Assembly (NCBI RefSeq): GCF_014201355.1
Contig: NZ_JACHEG010000002.1
Coordinates: 1,488,001-1,552,000 of the forward strand
Length of the DNA stretch: 64,000 nucleotides
Reading direction: 5' to 3'
Source: Aliirhizobium wenxiniae
GTDB taxonomy: Bacteria; Pseudomonadota; Alphaproteobacteria; Rhizobiales; Rhizobiaceae
Of this stretch, positions 60,994-64,000 are shown piece by piece; positions within the stretch are counted from its first letter, which is position 1, and each line of letters begins with the position of its first letter. The notes under the pieces are model-generated. The model saw nothing but the letters and a program-made list of their open reading frames with translations, did not search any database and was not told where the DNA came from. The position numbers were made by a program, and so were the translations under genes.

Positions 60994-62085
60994 ATGAGCA
61001 AAGCCGCTGAAATAGACATCGTATCCGTCTCGAAGATCTATGGCGCCACCACGGCCGTGCATGAAATCAGCCTGAAGATCCCGGCCGGCACCTATTGCTG
61101 CCTTCTCGGTCCCTCCGGCTGCGGCAAGACCTCGACGCTTCGGATGATCGCCGGGCACGAGAGCATCTCAACGGGCGATATCCGCCTCGGCAATGCGGTC
61201 GTCACCGACCTGCCGCCAGCCAAGCGCGGCACGGCGATGATGTTCCAGTCCTATGCGCTCTTCCCGCATCTCGATCTCGTCGACAATGTCGCCTTCTCCC
61301 TGAAGATGAAGGGCGTGGAGAAGGACGAGCGGCGTGCCAAGGCGCTCGACATGCTGAAGCTGATGCAGCTCGAAGCCTATGCGACGCGCCGGCCGGCGCA
61401 GCTTTCCGGCGGCCAGCAGCAACGCGTGGCGCTTGCTCGTGCTCTGATCACCGATCCGGAAGCACTGCTGCTCGACGAGCCGCTTTCGGCGCTCGATCCG
61501 TTCCTGAAAATCCGCATGCGCGCCGAGCTGAAAAAATTGCAGACCTCGCTTGGCATCACTTTCGTGCATGTGACGCACAGCCAGGAAGAGGCGATGGCGC
61601 TGGCCGATATCATCGTCATCATGAATGACGGACGCATCGAGCAGGCGGCCCATCCGCGCACCGTCTTCGAGCGCCCGGCAACGGCCTTCGTCGCCAAGTT
61701 CATGGGCGACCATAACGTGATTTCCGGACGGGTGACGAAAAGCGAAGGCGACGAGCTGATGATTTCGGTTCCCGCCGGCGGCGATTTTCTCGCCATCGGC
61801 GCCGGTGCTGCCGGCCTTGCCGAAACGGCCGATATCGCCGTTCGCACCGACCACGTGCGTGTTGCACCAGCCACCGAGAAGGGTCTCGGTTTCACCGGTT
61901 CGGTCTCGAATGTCGAATATCGTGGCTCGTCGGTGAAGCTCACCGTCAATGGCGCCGGTGTGGAGGATTTTACCGCGATCCTCAGCGACAAGGACTATTT
62001 CGCCAATCCCGTGAAGGTTGGCGACGCCATTCCGCTTTCCTGGGGGCGCGAGGACGCGCTCGTGCTGGGGCGGCTGAAGCACTGA
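60994..62085 (+). CDS. ABC transporter ATPase, spermidine/putrescine type
   Basis: This is a PotA-like cytoplasmic ATPase of 363 residues. Walker A is GPSGCGKTST, the Q-loop region MFQSYALFPHLDLVDNVAF, the signature LSGGQQQRVALARAL and Walker B ALLLDEPLSALD. A C-terminal TOBE-type regulatory domain follows from about residue 240. Of two in-frame ATGs, the one at 60994 has GGAG seven bases upstream. The binding protein and permease genes follow. The substrate could be a polyamine or a related amine. Confidence 0.92.
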   Translation: MSKAAEIDIVSVSKIYGATTAVHEISLKIPAGTYCCLLGPSGCGKTSTLRMIAGHESISTGDIRLGNAVVTDLPPAKRGTAMMFQSYALFPHLDLVDNVAFSLKMKGVEKDERRAKALDMLKLMQLEAYATRRPAQLSGGQQQRVALARALITDPEALLLDEPLSALDPFLKIRMRAELKKLQTSLGITFVHVTHSQEEAMALADIIVIMNDGRIEQAAHPRTVFERPATAFVAKFMGDHNVISGRVTKSEGDELMISVPAGGDFLAIGAGAAGLAETADIAVRTDHVRVAPATEKGLGFTGSVSNVEYRGSSVKLTVNGAGVEDFTAILSDKDYFANPVKVGDAIPLSWGREDALVLGRLKH

Positions 62086-62120
62086 AAATACAACAATAAA
62101 ACCTCAAGAGGAGAACTGAC

Positions 62121-63410
62121 ATGACGGACACGAAGAAGACGGCCAAGGGAATTTCCCGCCGCTCGCTCCTGAAGACGGCATCGGCTGCCGCCGGCCTTGC
62201 TGCCGGTTCGGGCGCGATTACCGGCTTCCCGACCATCTGGGCACAGAACCCGATCACGCTTCGCCAGTTTGGCACCGGCGTGTCGAACCTCAATGCGATC
62301 GCCGAGAAGTGCAAGGCCGATCTCGGCATCACGCTCGAAATGACCGCAACCGATTCGGATGCCGCCGCCCAGCGCGCCGTCACCCAGCCGAAATCCTATG
62401 ACATCGCCGATATCGAATACTGGATCCTGAAGAAGGTTTATGCCGCCGGCGTGATCCAGCCGATGGATGTGAAGAAGCTGAAATATTACGACAAGGTCGT
62501 GCCGCTGTTCAAAAACGGCAAGCTCAAGCCCGACAGCGTAATTGCCCAGGGCACCGCACCGCACACGGTCGGTTTCGTCGAAAAGCCCGGCGACAAGACG
62601 TTTGCCAAGGAAGAGACCCAGTATTTCACCATGATGCCAACGATCTACAATGCCGATACGCTCGGCATTCGTCCGGACCTGGTCGGTCGCGATATCACCA
62701 GCTGGGCCGACATCATGGACCCGAAGTTCAAGGGCAAGACCTCGATCCTCAACATTCCATCGATCGGCATCATGGATGCGGCGATGATCATGGAAGCGAT
62801 GGGCAATCTCAAATATGCCGACAAGGGCAACATGACCAAGGAAGAGATCGACAAGACGATCGACTTCCTGATCAAGGCCAAGCAGGACGGCCAGTTCCGT
62901 GCCTTCTGGAAGTCCTTCGACGAGTCGGTCAACCTGATGTCGTCCGGCGAAGTGATCATCCAGTCGATGTGGTCGCCGGCGGTTGCCGCCGTACGCTCCA
63001 AGGGCATCGCCTGCAAATACCAGCCGCTCAAGGAAGGTTATCGCTCGTGGGGCGGCGGTCTGGGTCTCGCAGCACACCTGACCGGTGCGCAGCTCGATGC
63101 GGCCTATGAATATATCAACTGGTACACATCCGGCTGGGTCGGCGCCTATCTGAACCGCCAGGGCTATTATTCTGCCTGCATGGAAACTGCCAAGGAACAC
63201 ATGTCGGCCGACGAATGGGGCTACTGGATCGAAGGCAAGGCCGCGGCCGGCGATATCGTCGCGCCGGACGGCAAGGTCATGGAAAAGGCCGGCGCAGTGC
63301 GCGACGGCGGCTCCTTCGAGGAACGCATGGGCCATGTGGCCTGCTGGAACTCCGTGATGGACGAGGACCGCTACATGGTCCGCCGCTGGAACGAGTTCAT
63401 CGCGGCTTAA
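62121..63410 (+). CDS. Periplasmic binding protein, spermidine/putrescine type (Tat signal)
   Basis: This secreted solute-binding protein has 429 residues. The N terminus carries a twin-arginine signal, GISRRSLLKTASAAAGLAAG, so it is probably exported folded. The mature region shows PotD-like family 1 features such as YDIADIEYWILKKVYAAGVIQPMD and ITSWADIMDPKFKGKTSIL. The tail is longer than PotD of E. coli. It lies 35 bases after the ATPase gene. A palindromic repeat block separates it from the permease gene. Confidence 0.88.
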   Translation: MTDTKKTAKGISRRSLLKTASAAAGLAAGSGAITGFPTIWAQNPITLRQFGTGVSNLNAIAEKCKADLGITLEMTATDSDAAAQRAVTQPKSYDIADIEYWILKKVYAAGVIQPMDVKKLKYYDKVVPLFKNGKLKPDSVIAQGTAPHTVGFVEKPGDKTFAKEETQYFTMMPTIYNADTLGIRPDLVGRDITSWADIMDPKFKGKTSILNIPSIGIMDAAMIMEAMGNLKYADKGNMTKEEIDKTIDFLIKAKQDGQFRAFWKSFDESVNLMSSGEVIIQSMWSPAVAAVRSKGIACKYQPLKEGYRSWGGGLGLAAHLTGAQLDAAYEYINWYTSGWVGAYLNRQGYYSACMETAKEHMSADEWGYWIEGKAAAGDIVAPDGKVMEKAGAVRDGGSFEERMGHVACWNSVMDEDRYMVRRWNEFIAA

Positions 63411-63442
63411 GGGGCTGCGATAGCTTCCCGGGTTGGGCTGCT

Positions 63443-63573
63443 CCTCACCCTAGCCCTCTCCCCGCTTGCGGGGAGAGGGGACGTGCCCAAAGCGGCCAAT
63501 GGAAACGGGCGGTCACCACGAGCCTCCTTCTCCCCGTACGTGGGGAGAAGGTGCCGGCAGGCGGATTAGGGGC
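63443..63573. repeat. Rhizobial-type palindromic mosaic repeat, copy B
   Basis: The block has two hairpins. CCCTCTCCCCGC with GGGGAGAGGG lies at 63454-63480; CCTTCTCCCCG-TACG-TGGGGAGAAGG lies at 63526-63552 and is followed by TGCCGGCAGGCGGATTAGGGGC. The second part matches the repeat at 30491-30536 in the same orientation. It lies inside an ABC operon between the binding-protein and permease genes, where it could dampen downstream expression. Confidence 0.78.
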
Positions 63574-63618
63574 ACTTGCTCCGACAAGAAACGGGCCATT
63601 CCCACGGGAGAAGATGCA

Positions 63619-64000
63619 ATGGCGACGATGGCACAGACGGATACGGAAAATGCCGGGCGGGTTCGCAGACAAAGATTTCGGCTGCCGCTTGCCGTCATCT
63701 CCTATCTGCAGGCGATCCCGCTGACGCTGATCCTCGGTTTCTTTCTTCTCCTGCCGATCATCATGATCGCGGTCGTCAGCTTCTGGGATTATGACTTTGC
63801 CCAGATGTATCCCGACTTCCTGACAATGAACTATGCCGAGACGCTCGGCTCCTGGGTCACCTGGAAGACCTATCTCAATACGCTGAAATATGCCGTGCTT
63901 GTATGGGCGATCACGCTCGTCATCGGCTTCTGGGTCGCCTATTTCCTCGCCTTCCACATCCGCACCACATCGATGCAGATGGTGCTGTTCCTGATCTGCA
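63619..64000 (+). CDS. ABC transporter permease, spermidine/putrescine type (partial)
   Basis: This is the first 127 codons of an integral membrane permease that continues beyond the window. The ATG has GGGAGA about eight bases upstream. After a basic N-terminal tail (GRVRRQRFRLPL) come a long membrane helix (AIPLTLILGFFLLLPIIMIAVVSFW) and the PotB-like segment WKTYLNTLKYAVLVWAITLVIGFWVAYFLAF. It belongs to the same operon as the ATPase and Tat-exported binding protein. Its C-terminal EAA coupling loop is outside the window. Confidence 0.88.
   Translation, partial: MATMAQTDTENAGRVRRQRFRLPLAVISYLQAIPLTLILGFFLLLPIIMIAVVSFWDYDFAQMYPDFLTMNYAETLGSWVTWKTYLNTLKYAVLVWAITLVIGFWVAYFLAFHIRTTSMQMVLFLIC

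Noticed and set aside
1..64000. CRISPR arrays, tRNA or rRNA genes, prophage or complete insertion sequences
   Set aside because: I saw no regular spacer-repeat array, no cloverleaf-like tRNA sequence with CCA-end context, no rRNA core sequence, and no transposase, integrase or phage structural gene.

Overview
This window comes from a GC-rich alphaproteobacterial chromosome, most likely a member of the Rhizobiaceae (Rhizobium, Agrobacterium or Neorhizobium type). Three things point there: the gene block irr / fabA-fabB-fabI / RsmC-like methyltransferase / pnp-rpsO-truB-rbfA, a Fur-family Irr regulator, and GC-rich palindromic intergenic repeats of the rhizobial mosaic type. Genes are densely packed with many 4-base ATGA overlaps. 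I see no rRNA or tRNA gene, no CRISPR array, no complete insertion sequence and no prophage.

Layout. 0-1.2 kb: the end of an amino-sugar operon (SIS-domain protein tail, nagA). 1.2-8.4 kb: a tricarboxylate-type uptake region, with a TctDE-like two-component system, a DUF1993 protein, a lone periplasmic binding protein and tctCBA, closed by a strong terminator. 8.4-9.3 kb: glutaminase. 9.4-17.1 kb: an aromatic-acid module. It holds a branched-chain-type ABC importer, an aminobenzoate/benzoate-CoA ligase and a MarR regulator, opposite a kynurenine-formamidase-like hydrolase. 17.3-22.3 kb: membrane and housekeeping genes (DMT transporter, flavoprotein, DUF1275, YdcF, UPF0126/TRIC). 22.4-31.9 kb: iron regulation, unsaturated fatty-acid synthesis, and RNA degradation/ribosome maturation. 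32.1-43.5 kb: a chemosensory cluster (soluble receptor-like protein, STAS, CheY, CheA, CheW, two paralogous MCPs, CheW, CheR, CheB). 43.5-46.5 kb: small regulators, an SDR/HxlR pair, a VOC-family remnant and an orphan ParA. 46.5-49.1 kb: polyol dehydrogenase, YghU and an unknown protein. 49.2-54.9 kb: divergent ubiTUV and ubiDX-nnrS-like operons, which look like oxygen-independent ubiquinone synthesis. 55-58.9 kb: two uncharacterised proteins, a structured 0.5 kb intergenic region and methylmalonyl-CoA mutase. 58.9-64 kb: LacI and GntR regulators divergent from a polyamine-type ABC operon that runs off the window.

How the parts work together. The clearest regulatory links are these: an OmpR-type direct repeat in front of tctC next to a TctDE-like pair; a MarR gene translationally coupled to the liv genes it probably controls; a TTAA-N7-TTAA (CtrA-type) site in front of the chemosensory operon; an inverted repeat over the -10 of the XRE operon; and an FNR/FixK-like box between ubiT and ubiD. 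The most unusual regions are the chemosensory cluster with its receptor-like cytoplasmic partner and nearby ParA, and the ubiTUV-ubiDX-nnrS divergon. Function assignments come from reading motifs and neighbourhoods only; no database search was possible.
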